DNA from: Tritrichomonas musculus | Taxonomy: Eukaryota; Parabasalia; Tritrichomonadida; Tritrichomonadidae | Direction: 5' to 3' | Length of the DNA: 64,000 nt | Assembly (NCBI GenBank): GCA_039105265.1 | Contig: JAPFFF010000016.1 | Span: 434,001 to 498,000 of the forward strand | Shown here: in pieces, positions 11,042-21,860 of the stretch | Numbering within the stretch: position 1 is the first letter of the stretch | How the letters are laid out: each line of letters opens with the position of its first letter | Translations under genes and position numbers: made by a program | Notes under the pieces: generated by a model | Told to the model about the DNA's origin: nothing | The model's input: only the letters and a program-made list of their open reading frames with translations | The model's database searches: none

Positions 11042-11488
11042 TTTTAAAACAAGTGTAAATTTCATTCTGAATTGTTCGACCATATTTTTATTGACAAAAC
11101 CTCCATATTTATTTCAAAATTTTCAATTCTCAATTCAATAAACTTTCTCGTTATTTTTTTTTTTTTAATTTAAAATAATATTTACAATAAATATTTAACT
11201 TTTATGAATTTTTAATATATAATTATTTTTTTTTTAAAATTGAATTATTTTGGAAATTTGAATGAAGTAAATTATTATCATTCTTAATGATAAAAAATAA
11301 AATGGTGCATTTTTAGATTTCTAAAGCGAATTTGCAACAAAGTACGGTTATTTTATTTGAATATAAAAAACTACATAATCTCTCAAAATCTAATTGTAAT
11401 TCATTTAACTCTAATAAATTTCAGAAAATTATGATCGTTCGACATTCAAAATTTCATTAAAAGAAAAAAAATTTAATTAACATACAAA
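11042..11488. other. Upstream region of the CAMK-type kinase gene
   Basis: A+T-rich leader region. TCATT at 11454-11458 fits the trichomonad initiator, 33 bases before the ATG. Nothing else is seen. Confidence 0.45.
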
Positions 11489-13480
11489 ATGAGTCGAGTC
11501 GTACATCCACTTCTTGGAAACTTTATATTAATACGTGAAATCGGACATGGTTCATTTGCCACAGTTTTCCTTGCCCGACATGAAGCAACAAATATGTTTG
11601 TAGCGTTGAAAGTTTTTGATAATATTGAACTTAGTATCGAACAAGTAAACTCCGATTCTAGCACTCCTATAAATACATCTTCCCAATTTATGATCTCAGA
11701 AGAACAACAACAAGAAATCGACCTTATTAAACGAGAAGTCCATCTTATGCAAGATGTTTGGCATCCGCTAGTAGTTAATCTTTTCGATTGCTTCCAAGAT
11801 CAAGGTCAAGTTATGTTTTTATCAGAAATTATTGATGGCGATAATCTTTTAAATTACGTTAATAATAATGGTGCTCTAGAAGAAGATCAAGCTCGTATAA
11901 TGTTTGCACAAATGCTTCTCATCATGGATTATGTTCATGGAGAAAAGAAAATTGTTCATAGAGACCTCAAATGCGAGAATTTTATAGTTGATAAAAATAA
12001 TAACATTCATTTAATCGATTTTGGCTTTGCAAAAAGTTTCGCAACTGACCGTGAAAATGTAAATGCACTTTTACTTACAACTTGCGGCTCTCCTGGCTAC
12101 GTAGCACCAGAAATTATTAGAAATAGACCATATGATGCATCAGTTGATATATGGAGTTTAGGTGTAATTTTATATGCGATTACACATGGGCAACTTCCTT
12201 TTGATGAAGCAAGCACGGCCAAATTGCTTTCCAAAGTGGTTAATTCGGAACCTCAATACGATGCCCATTTGTCACCTGAATTGATTGATATAATTAAACA
12301 GATGCTCAAAAAGGATCCTCGTGAAAGACCTACTCTAGAAGCCCTTAAAAAACATAAATGGATTACAACTGATCAAGAAGGTTCTTGCTTTTCAGTTAAT
12401 GACAAGGCTTTTAAAAAATTTGTAAATGACACTCCTAATTCAACAAATGGTGGAAATTTTGAAATTGACCAACAGACTCTAACATTACTTGGTTTTACTC
12501 CTGCACAAAAAGAACAAGTTTTTAATGATCTTAAAAATAAAGAGAAAACGCAGTTATCTTTATTATATAAAATAGCAAGAAAAGCAAGAGTTCAAGATGA
12601 AATCAAAAACGCTCCAAAGATGATTTTTACACCAGTTAGCAGAAATCCACCGCAAAGATTTCATACTTTTGGTCCTGTGTCTGGCAAGTATCCTGTTATC
12701 ACTTTGAATGGTAATGAAGATCCTGATGTTCAACAACTTCGCCAGTCACAGCTTGCCATTTCACAATATCCACAGCAAAAGCAACAAGGCTATCCACCTC
12801 AACCTCAATTGCAATCACCACAAACAACACCTTCTACTGTTTTGAACCTCAGTTTGTCAAGAACAGTCAAAAAGCGACAAACCCGAACACCAGCCTCATC
12901 GCTTGCAACAGGAACAAATCCTAATCAAATTTTAACCAATGGAACAAATCCTATCCCTAACCAACAACCTCCAAACGTCCCAGCTCCTCCTCAACAACAA
13001 AGACAAGTTTATAACAACATTCCAAAGACAAATAGCTCCAATTCAATGAATTTCCCATATCAAAAATCATCATCAAATTCATATCGTTACTCTGATCTAA
13101 CTCCTCTATCATCTAATTTAGCTCCTCCTTCTAATCCGGATTTTGATAATCATGAAGAAGGCATTGCGCTTAGCAACACAGGAATGTCAAGCTCAGATCT
13201 CTTCTCAAGTACTTCAAATACTGGATATCCAAATATGTCTTCACCTCCTGCAGCATCAGCTTTTCCATCTGGCCAATTACCTAAATCTTACCAATTGAAC
13301 TCAAAGCATTATACAGCTTGCTCTAGAAGAGCATCAATTCAACTAAAGCAAGGCAATCAAGTTATGCTTGTTACGCCTCAAGCAAATCCAGCAGCAGCAG
13401 CAATGAATAAATATTCAAAGAGGAAAAATGGTCAATTGTATTTCAATAATGGAAGTGTTGATTCTATGTTAGGTGTTTAA
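11489..13480 (+). CDS. CAMK-type serine/threonine protein kinase
   Basis: A 663-residue protein with an N-terminal kinase domain (about residues 9-290). The glycine loop is GHGSFATV, the ATP lysine lies in VALKVF, the catalytic loop VHRDLKCENF is near 157, DFG (LIDFGFAK) near 177 and the activation segment CGSPGYVAPE near 199. All catalytic residues are present, so it should be active. The motif set is that of the CAMKL branch (AMPK/MARK-like). A segment at about 330-375 (LTLLGFTPAQKEQVFNDL onward, then a conserved LLYKIARKARV) looks like the UBA-like module that follows the kinase domain in that branch. The remaining C-terminus (about 400-663) is Gln/Pro/Ser/Asn-rich and probably disordered. 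The substrate cannot be read from the sequence. Confidence 0.9.
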   Translation: MSRVVHPLLGNFILIREIGHGSFATVFLARHEATNMFVALKVFDNIELSIEQVNSDSSTPINTSSQFMISEEQQQEIDLIKREVHLMQDVWHPLVVNLFDCFQDQGQVMFLSEIIDGDNLLNYVNNNGALEEDQARIMFAQMLLIMDYVHGEKKIVHRDLKCENFIVDKNNNIHLIDFGFAKSFATDRENVNALLLTTCGSPGYVAPEIIRNRPYDASVDIWSLGVILYAITHGQLPFDEASTAKLLSKVVNSEPQYDAHLSPELIDIIKQMLKKDPRERPTLEALKKHKWITTDQEGSCFSVNDKAFKKFVNDTPNSTNGGNFEIDQQTLTLLGFTPAQKEQVFNDLKNKEKTQLSLLYKIARKARVQDEIKNAPKMIFTPVSRNPPQRFHTFGPVSGKYPVITLNGNEDPDVQQLRQSQLAISQYPQQKQQGYPPQPQLQSPQTTPSTVLNLSLSRTVKKRQTRTPASSLATGTNPNQILTNGTNPIPNQQPPNVPAPPQQQRQVYNNIPKTNSSNSMNFPYQKSSSNSYRYSDLTPLSSNLAPPSNPDFDNHEEGIALSNTGMSSSDLFSSTSNTGYPNMSSPPAASAFPSGQLPKSYQLNSKHYTACSRRASIQLKQGNQVMLVTPQANPAAAAMNKYSKRKNGQLYFNNGSVDSMLGV

Positions 13481-13743
13481 AGTGTTTGAGGACAAGACTT
13501 ATTTTTGCCAATTTGTGTGATGTATGTAATTATAACCAATAGAGATCGGATTCGGAAAATAATTCATAGATAGATATAGATCATATTACAAATTTCCAAT
13601 TATTCGAATCTATGAAAATTCTTTTCTCTTTATTTTTAATGTTACTAAATCGCCATTTCTTAAATCGCTTTTTTTTTTTTTTAACCAGAATTATGTATAT
13701 AGTCGTTTTTAAAATATAAAGTTTTGGCAAACTTTTGGATCCT

Positions 13744-13983
13744 GTACAAATCCAGTACGTTATTTTTTGAATAAGTGAACGTTTATTATTTGAATAGTTG
13801 CAAGTCTCTGAAAAAGTTCAAATTGACTAGGTTTGTTTTTGACACTTATTTTACAATTAAAATAAACATTATGACATGCTATATGAAATATAAATGAAAT
13901 TAATCTTTTTTTATTTAACATGTCATTTTATTCTTTGAGAATGTCAAAAAAAATTGCGGTTATTAAACGTACTAGATTTGTAC
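13744..13983. repeat. Small inverted-repeat (MITE-like) element
   Basis: Terminal repeats of 18 bases with one mismatch, GTACAAATCCAGTACGTT on the left (13744-13761) and GTACAAATCTAGTACGTT on the right (13966-13983, opposite strand), enclose about 200 A+T-rich bases. No exact target duplication is obvious next to the ends. It lies just downstream of the kinase gene. The size and structure suit a miniature inverted-repeat transposable element. Confidence 0.55.
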
Positions 13984-15025
13984 CTTAAAAAAAATCAAAA
14001 TATATGAGATATTTCTAGGAATTTAAATATCCAAACTCTTAATTCAATTTTGAAAAGCCGTGCATTTAATAGTTCAAAATTGAATTCATAAAATTTTGAA
14101 AATAAATGAAAAAGTTTTCTCATTTCAAATGCTCAATTGATTTTGTTTTTCATTTGGGTTTGAAAGTATGAAGAATGCAGATTTTGCAGTTTCTGAATTA
14201 GGAAATAATTAGAAATTTTCATTTATTGTGACAATACTTTGGAATAATGAAGATATCCAAAATATATTCAACGTTATAAATAAAAAGATATAATTATATT
14301 GTTAACTAAAATATGATTTTTTCTTCAATTTAATATTTAAATCGTCATTTAAACATTTTATAGATTATTTTGATGATAAAAAGAAATAAAAATAATCTGT
14401 ATTTAGCTCAAAAAATACATTTTAAAGAAGAAAAATGACCGTTAAGTCACTTAAGGTGAATACCTCTACGAATTCTCACAAAAGTTAGTTTCCATACCTC
14501 TAATCCGAGTTTACAGAGCATTTGAAAGATCTAATATAAGAATATTAATATCCATATTAATATTTGAAATATTACAAATATTATTTATTTTTTGGTATAT
14601 AATATACCGTATATTTGATATATATATATATATAATCACAAATAAAGCGTATATTTAGGCATTTTATCACACATATGAATATATTTAAACTTTCTTAATT
14701 TGGAAACCAACTAACGAGCAGATCTTTGGTTCACTCTCCTCTATATAAACAGATCATTAAAAATCCGAGTTTAAAAGCATATTGAATTATAAAATATTCA
14801 AATATCATATTTGAGCTGGATTACTAATATCTTTTTTTATATGATTCTTAGGTTAAATAAATATAAAAATTACCAAATAAATATTCATTTAGATTTTTTA
14901 GGTAAGAAGATGGAAAGTATTTTAATATTTTATTGAATTTTTTTTTTTTTCAATGACATAAAGTTTATTTCAATTCAAAAAAATAGTATTTATTGAAAAT
15001 AAGAACATTTTTTATAACACCATTA
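13984..15025. other. Spacer with TA microsatellite
   Basis: A+T-rich spacer. It holds a (TA)n run near 14619-14634 and a short weak inverted pair (GTTAGTTTCC near 14486 facing GGAAACCAACTAAC near 14701) without a target duplication. No gene is visible. Confidence 0.5.
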
Positions 15026-16465
15026 TTATAGTATTGACTTTATGTACAATGATTTGTAATATATAGAAGCAATGCTTATAGGGATTCCTATTACCAAAAG
15101 AACCAAACATACAATACCCCAAAAAGGCTTGGTAAATCTATAAAGCTTTAAATAAAAGAAGGAAGGAAGGAAGAACTCTAAAATGACCAACGATACAAGA
15201 GAAATCATATCAAGTACATCGATTACCTGGCTAACCATGAAATTAATTCCGATTGCAAATAATACAACAACAACTCCTGAAATGAAAACAGGCGTCACAT
15301 CATCTTTTTTTCGATCAATGATAAGAGACGAAACTTGTGTAGAAATGAAATGAGTATATATTATATTTGATGTTAATGTAACAGCATAACAAGAAATCTG
15401 ACCAATTATGGCCTCAATATGATCATTCTTATTATAGTTGAAAAATACATTCCTATTTTTAAATTTTGCGATGAAAAGACTGTTTGCTAAAAAGAATAAA
15501 TTAAAGTGAATATCATGCTTCGTTGAAATTGACGATTCTATCTGAATTGCATCTTGAAGATGAACTTGTACAATGAAATAAGTAATAAGGCCAATACCAT
15601 AATAAATAATAACAAATATAAAGCTTGCAAGCCATGCGCTTGATAAACAACGATATACGGTCGGGTTACTCATTTCTGAGAAAATCATTCCTAACATTGG
15701 ATGCATAAAGAAAGCTTTCATGACAGAACATACACAAATAAATAAAGCTGAAGGGTCTTTTGAGAAAAGCGTTATGAATGGGAAGAATGGTAAACTTGGA
15801 TTTTCAATTTTTCCGTATGTGTTAACAACAACATTAAATCCCATTTCATGAACACTACGTGCAAGCAAAATAATAAGGCAAATTATAACTGAAACTTTTG
15901 CTATATTTGCAAGATATGCAACCCAAGTTAGAGATACGATACTTTTCACAAATAGTGATGGAAGCGTAGTAATAGCGTTAATAAAGTATAAAAGAAACCA
16001 TTTACTTTTTAAAAAAGATGGACAACCAGGCCAAACTGCAGTAAGGAACGCTGCTCCATTTTTGCATATTTCGAGACTAAATCTGCAACAGTATGTTAAA
16101 TATGTTAAAATATTTAGTATTATTGGAATAAATTGATATAAACTCGATCCAAAAACACACATCCAGATATGTTGGTAATCATATGCTGTTCCATAAAACC
16201 AACATCGCATATAAACATGAATTGACAGTTGAACTAAAAGCATAATAACGATAATTATGAGTAATACTTCAATAATTCCACATTTAAACACTTCTTCATA
16301 CATAAGAAATGGACCTGTTCCCATACATATTGTACATATGAACATTATCGCTGAAAATAATGAAATTTGATGGGAGTTACGATCAAATGGAAAGAGAACA
16401 AAATTCATATTTTGAGGACGTGCTCGAAACCGATATTTTTCAACTCGAAGATCTCCTCCAATCAT
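15026..16465 (-). CDS. Amino acid/auxin permease family transporter
   Basis: A 479-residue polytopic membrane protein with about eleven hydrophobic segments starting near residue 33. The first segment contains MFICTICMGTGPFLMYEEVF, which matches the N-terminal signature of the Aa_trans/AAAP family (a glycine-rich kink, then a proline-containing helix). The rest has the regular helix-loop pattern of that family, with long polar stretches only near 330-350. Transporters of this type move neutral or cationic amino acids across plasma or lysosomal membranes, usually by proton symport. Substrate and membrane cannot be read here. The length is normal for the family and the frame is intact. The start is the first in-frame ATG. 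Confidence 0.7.
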   Translation of the reverse strand: MIGGDLRVEKYRFRARPQNMNFVLFPFDRNSHQISLFSAIMFICTICMGTGPFLMYEEVFKCGIIEVLLIIIVIMLLVQLSIHVYMRCWFYGTAYDYQHIWMCVFGSSLYQFIPIILNILTYLTYCCRFSLEICKNGAAFLTAVWPGCPSFLKSKWFLLYFINAITTLPSLFVKSIVSLTWVAYLANIAKVSVIICLIILLARSVHEMGFNVVVNTYGKIENPSLPFFPFITLFSKDPSALFICVCSVMKAFFMHPMLGMIFSEMSNPTVYRCLSSAWLASFIFVIIYYGIGLITYFIVQVHLQDAIQIESSISTKHDIHFNLFFLANSLFIAKFKNRNVFFNYNKNDHIEAIIGQISCYAVTLTSNIIYTHFISTQVSSLIIDRKKDDVTPVFISGVVVVLFAIGINFMVSQVIDVLDMISLVSLVILEFFLPSFFYLKLYRFTKPFWGIVCLVLLVIGIPISIASIYYKSLYIKSIL

Positions 16466-17803
16466 AAATTTACTTTTTATAAATTTTCAGAATAAATATA
16501 TCTTTTGAATGAAAGAATAAAATTATGTATTCAATTTAATTGCTTTTTTATTTGAATTTTTGAAATAATTTCAAATCAAATTGTGAATTACCTATTATAT
16601 TTTTATATTCAAATAATCCATTATGATTATACTGAGCGCACTTGATATATTAGTTAATATTTCATGTAGATATTACATAATGCAATTTACAAAAAAATAT
16701 TTGAAAAGATCATTTTCAGAAGAAGCTGTAAATTATTAAAAAACGATCAAAATATATTTATATTTATATAATAATATTATTATCTAATAAAAATTTATTA
16801 ATAATTTTTTAATTAAATTATTATAATATAAATGACATCAACATGTAAAAATAAATGACATAAATTGAGATATGATACATTTTTTATTAAATAAGACGGT
16901 TATCCTCACAAAATTTTATTTTTATTTTTTTCTTGTCAAATCACAAAAAAAAAAAAAAAAAAAAAAAAATGCATAATGAAATGAATGAAAAATATATTTC
17001 ATTTCTTATATTGTAACTTTTTTATATGCTTAAAAAATATAAAAAATAAACTTGAATCAAAAACGATAAGACACTTCTGGTCAAAATTGAATTAAATTTC
17101 ACCATGGGTGTTTAATTCAATTAAAAAAAATCTCTCCATTTGGACTTTAAAAGAATCCAGGGCACCTTACATTTGAGTTCCACAATGCTTTCGCTTGAAA
17201 GTTTCATCAAGATAATTAAAAAAGCAACTTCTTTTTTCTATTCATTTTAGTATAATATTACTTTCGGCTGACATATCATCCGTATTTACAACTAAAAATG
17301 TTTCCAATCCATCGACTATTGCTGGCTCCATTTCAAAAAATTAATTTAAGAATATATTCCAAGATAAATATTCATTTAATAAGTGAACCATCTGTGAAAC
17401 CTACAAACAGTCCAAATATATGGTATCTCGGACACTTATGAGATTCAAATGTTTTTTATTCAGACTGAAAAACGTTTAAAAACCTAATTATTTGCATATT
17501 TCTACTTAATAAAAGCATTAATTTCAATATATTTGATACAATACTATTTTGAATTGAAAATATTATAGCATATTAAATTCGATTTGTATATACAAATCAA
17601 TTATAAATAATACATATTTAAATTTAATCCATATAAGAACAAATTTACTATCCAATTCATTTATAATTGGCAATACATTTTGCATAATACCAACCTTCAT
17701 TCCTATTAGTTTTTTTTTTTTTTTTATAAAACCAAATATATATCAAATAATACAAATTAAATATCTTAATTCACACATATTTTACTTCAAACAATTATTT
17801 TTT
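16466..17803. other. Long spacer with poly-A run and a coding relic
   Basis: Contains a poly-A run at about 16947-16969. A 12-base hairpin (AATTGAATTAAA facing TTTAATTCAATT, about 17083-17120) surrounds TTTCACCATGGGTG. On the minus strand, 17345 down to about 17160 reads as a short coding relic beginning MEPAIVDGLETFLVV with two in-frame stops, probably a fragment of a decayed gene. No intact gene. Confidence 0.5.
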
Positions 17804-18589
17804 TTAAAGCTCAGAATCATCATACCAAAAAACATTAGGCCATGCATAAGGAGATGCTTGTTTTTGTATCGGAATAAATATTGTATACCAGTTGTTTCCA
17901 AAAAATTTTAGCATTTTGGAAAATGTTATGCTTTTATGAATTTTGGAGAGAAAAACTGCTTCACTTAAAAGCATTGAAAAAACAAAATTTACCATGCAAA
18001 TAGAAATTAAAGCACAATAAATTCCAATCACAAAAACTAATATTTCGGATGCATCTAAAGTAAGTAGATTATGGGAGTTTAATTTAAACGCATAGTGAAA
18101 ACAGACAAATGTAGCAATTATTCCATATATTGAAGCGTAAAAAAAAGATAATATAAATGACTTTGTATTCTTATCTGCTATGCATTGTCCTACAACACCA
18201 CAATGATGATCATAACGTAAATGACATGAATGACATATGTCACAATGAAATGATTTAAGTGGCATTGGAACATGACATTTTTCGCAAACAGGAAAACTTT
18301 GGAGACATTTTGGAATATCACCACGAATAATTTTATTGAGCAAGCCGCGTTGATGAAGATCGTCTGCAATTCTTCCTGGATCCGAACTTATTGTGTAAAC
18401 CCAGCACCACACAAACATTGAAAAACTGAGAATGGCAATAAAAAAAATGAAATACACAATACCAGGGTTTAAGGATTTTGAAATTATTTGAGGAAATGCG
18501 TATACAATTGTTGTGTAAAAAGCAACACTAGCCATTAAAAAAACAACTATGTTAGGACAAAGTGCAATCAAAAAATGCTCATAATTCAT
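17804..18589 (-). CDS. DHHC-type protein S-palmitoyltransferase
   Basis: A 261-residue membrane enzyme that would attach palmitate to cysteines of target proteins. There are four hydrophobic segments (about 8-30, 43-66, 145-167 and 182-208). The cytosolic loop between the second and third holds the DPG motif (71-73) and the cysteine-rich domain (102-140) with the zinc ligand pattern CEKC, HCDICHSC and the catalytic DHHC at 127-130. The sequence after DHHC is GVVGQCIADKN instead of the usual PWVNNCVGxxN; the conserved Pro-Trp is missing but the Cys and final Asn are kept. It is at the short end of the family. Probably active at Golgi or endomembranes. Confidence 0.9.
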   Translation of the reverse strand: MNYEHFLIALCPNIVVFLMASVAFYTTIVYAFPQIISKSLNPGIVYFIFFIAILSFSMFVWCWVYTISSDPGRIADDLHQRGLLNKIIRGDIPKCLQSFPVCEKCHVPMPLKSFHCDICHSCHLRYDHHCGVVGQCIADKNTKSFILSFFYASIYGIIATFVCFHYAFKLNSHNLLTLDASEILVFVIGIYCALISICMVNFVFSMLLSEAVFLSKIHKSITFSKMLKFFGNNWYTIFIPIQKQASPYAWPNVFWYDDSEL

Positions 18590-18830
18590 TTAATTATCCA
18601 AATAAAAAATGTTTAGTTTTACAGCTTTTTAATATCTAAGAACAAATATGGTTTCAAACATTTTAATTTAAAAAAATCAATTTATCTAATTATATTTATC
18701 CTATTAATCAAATATATTAAGATTTATAAAAATTCATATTTTCATATTTATTTAAAATGATTTAAATTCAAAAAATATAAACTATTTAGGACAATTATTA
18801 ATAAAAATGGTTTGAATGGTTATATAGTCG

Positions 18831-19524
18831 TCCAAAAAAAGATTGATAGGAAAATTGAGAGAAAATAACGAACTAAATACCGAAAATTGAGAATTTTTTC
18901 TCAATTATATCATTCAATAATAATTGAGAGAATTTTCCAATTCTCAGAATTTTCTTTTCCCATTCAATAAAATTGCATTTTTGAGACAAAAATATCGGCA
19001 TTTAAACGTATATTCTTCCAAAAAATATCAACCGTAGATACAATTTAAGACGAGGAATATAAACTCAAACGACATAAAAACGACCAGAGAGTGTCAATTG
19101 CATGAAAGCAGCTACCAAATAGAATCAAGGAAAAATATCGTTCAAAAATCAACAAAGAATACCTCAGAAACTTAGTATTCATACCAAGTATTATGTAAGT
19201 GTAGTGGTGAATTACTTTTCTGGAAAAATCCAAGCTAAACATACAAACAGAATTTCTTTATTTTTCAATATAAATAGTTAAAATGAAGCAAACAACTGCA
19301 CAAGGAAGAAATGTGCTTTAAAACTTGGATCTGGAATGAAAAGGTTGCATAATTCACAGGAGAAATTAGTTTAGATTTTAATAAAAAAACCACTTTTTGA
19401 ATTGCTAAAAAAAGATTGATTTAAACCGTATTTTTTTCTGAGAATGTAAAATATTTTTCAAAAACAAAAAATTGAATAGTGAGATCAGGTATTGAATATA
19501 ATTCCTATCAATCTTTTTTTTGGA
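18831..19524. mobile_element. Inverted-repeat element of about 0.7 kb
   Basis: The left end TCCAAAAAAAGATTGATAGG (18831-18850) is mirrored at 19502-19524, differing only by one extra A in the A-run. No target duplication is seen. The interior holds, on the plus strand at about 19060-19380, a coding-like relic broken by many stops (fragments such as QLHESSYQIESRKN and VLCKCSGELLFWKN), perhaps a decayed transposase. Confidence 0.55.
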
Positions 19525-19617
19525 GATAAGAAAACGTTATAACAATCAATTAGACATGCTTTTAACGTTTTATATTTCTTCACAGTGCAATTCTCATTGC
19601 AAATCTAAAAATTTTAT

Positions 19618-19650
<33 letters not shown>

Positions 19651-19690
19651 ATTGCAAAGCCAAATCATCACTTAAAAATCAATAAATATC
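19525..19690. repeat. Poly-A run in spacer
   Basis: An uninterrupted run of about 31 A at 19619-19649 lies between the two neighbouring inverted-repeat elements. It could be a microsatellite or a reverse-transcription scar; no adjacent retroelement sequence is recognised. Confidence 0.6.
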
Positions 19691-21860
19691 TACAGCTCGG
19701 AATTATTACTGTTGCGTTATTTTACAGTAATAAGCAAATAAAAGAGCAATTTGAAAATTTTCAAAAATTTTTAAAAATTTATAATTTTAATATTTTTATA
19801 TTTTTTTTCAATTGTGTTCTTTAGTTGAAAATCGTATCATTCTCTTAATTATGATAAAATAAAACTTGGATTTATTCATTTAAAAAAATATTATTCTCAA
19901 AAAGTTCGATTTAATTATCATTCATTGTTATACAAATATAAAATCTGAAGGTCAAAAATATATGACTTTTAAAAGGCCAAAAAGTTTCAATTACTGCAGT
20001 TAGCGGTTTGCAGTAATAAGGTATTCAATTCAAATTTACCATAAATAGGTGAAAAAGCAGCCGTTATTACTGCAGTTAGCGGTTTACAGTAATAAGAATT
20101 CAATTATTATTGACCTATTTTTTGCCTTAAAAGAGGTTATTGATTAAAATTATGGTGAATTTAATATTAAATGTTATTTATTATGACTTTCTAATATTTT
20201 TTTTAATGTTCACATTATCATTAAGTTAATTCATACTTTTTTACTGATTTAAAGCAAATTGAAAATTTGTATATTAAATACTAAGAATTAAATAGAATCA
20301 AAAAATAATTATACAGAAAAAATAAATTAATTTTGAATTCTAATCTGAAATTTTCTATTTTAGAAAGAGTGTTATCAAATGACCATTCAAAAAATTGAAT
20401 ACTATGATCGGAGAAAAGTGTCATCGTAAACTATTCAAGTACTCAATTTTCGCCGTTTAGGTTTGAATGGAAACCGTTTATTATCATATTTATAAAGTTT
20501 ATTACGAATTATTAATATTTAATAGCTTTATCGAGGAACACTTCTTAGCGGGAATGCTATTATAATTTTTACACCTTATTTGAAACCAAACTTAGGCTTC
20601 TGACTTTTGAAAACCAAATCGATTAAATAATTCTACAAAAATATCTATAAAAAAAGATTACACTTATCCATATCGATCGAAAAATTCTACGGAATGATGT
20701 TACACTTATCTGAAAGGTAATAAAATAAAATCTGGTTCGAAACTCTAAATTTTTATCTCTATCACAACATCTTTCCTAAGTTATCAATAAATTATTAGTT
20801 TAACTATTTCTATTTTATATTAGTAAATCTTATATCTTCTTATTTTTTTTTTCTTTTTAAATTTCTTTGTCCAAAATTCATCTCTTATGTTATGTTCATA
20901 CTCATGGCCAAATTGACTCTCAAACTAGAAACTTTTTGAAATGAAAAGACCATTTATTCACACAATTTTTTTGGTATTCCAAGAAAATACTATAAAAGCG
21001 CATCAAAACATATAAAAATTATAAAATTATTTATCAACAAGTATAATTTTTACTAAAGATTCAGTACAACTATGATTTCACATTCATATTTATAAGCAAT
21101 CTGTCGAGTAACTAACAATAATACTAAAAAAAAAAGAGAATTTATAGTTTAGGTCGTATATATGCATTATTTAGTGTAGAAAATGTGAATTAATAGCCAA
21201 TAGTATAATAAATTTAATCTGATGCAAGCAATTGTCGTAAATCAAAAACATTTTCTTAAGCCTTAAGCTATATTGGACAGAGCATCGCGCAATCACCGGA
21301 TTCTTTATGGATATAACGATTTCTTCTCTGCTTTGAACTGAATGAAGTTCCATCATCTGATTTAAATCGAATTAGTGTTTCATTTGGTTAAAATATTTAT
21401 TTGAGCATTTATTACAACGTATTATCTTGTTTAAACTACTTTGATGTAGAAGCAATTGGTAGTATCTCCGCCAAATATTAATAATTCGTAATAAACTTTA
21501 TAAATATGATAATAAACGGTTTCCATTCAAACCTAAACGGCGAAAATTGAGTACTTGAATAGTTTACGATGGCACTTTTCTCCGATCATAGTATTCAATT
21601 TTTTGAATGGTCATTTGATAACACTCATTTTAGAAATATATTTTTTGAATATTTTATTTATATTATTTTATTAATTTGAATGCTTTTGTTAGCATTTTGA
21701 ATTTTTTGTTATAATTTCTCAAAATTTTAATGAAAGCAAAATTTTTCAAAATTTTTATAAATCAAAAATTTTTAATTTGACAATTTTGAGCAAAATCCCA
21801 AATCGCAGTCATAAGAAGACAAAAAATTGAATGGGCCTGCAGTAGTAATTCCGAGCTGTA
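19691..21860. mobile_element. Inverted-repeat element with 8-base duplication, interrupted by another element
   Basis: The ends read TACAGCTCGGAATTATTACT (left) and TACAGCTCGGAATTACTACT (right, opposite strand). The 8 bases TAAATATC abut both ends exactly (19683-19690 and 21861-21868). Near the left end lie two copies of a 31-base palindromic unit (19990-20020 and 20066-20096; arms TTACTGCA/TGCAGTAA around GTTAGCGGTT) and a degraded third copy at about 19706-19732, like subterminal transposase-binding repeats. A second element (20367-21626) is inserted inside it; without that the host element is about 0.9 kb. No transposase frame is present. Confidence 0.72.
20367..21626. mobile_element. MULE-like element with long inverted repeats and 10-base duplication, nested
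   Basis: A 1260-base element with terminal inverted repeats of about 155 bases that are nearly identical (20367-20521 and about 21472-21626), starting GAGTGTTATCAAATGACC. The 10 bases ATTTTAGAAA abut both ends exactly (20357-20366 and 21627-21636). The interior is A+T-rich with no transposase frame (the short minus-strand frame at 21171-21356 is not convincing). Long repeats and a 10-base duplication are the hallmark of Mutator-like elements. The near identity of the arms suggests recent insertion into the older 19691-21860 element. Confidence 0.85.

Noticed and set aside
14480-14720. Weak inverted pair GTTAGTTTCC/GGAAACCAACTAAC
   Set aside because: Only about ten matching bases, with no boundary or duplication.
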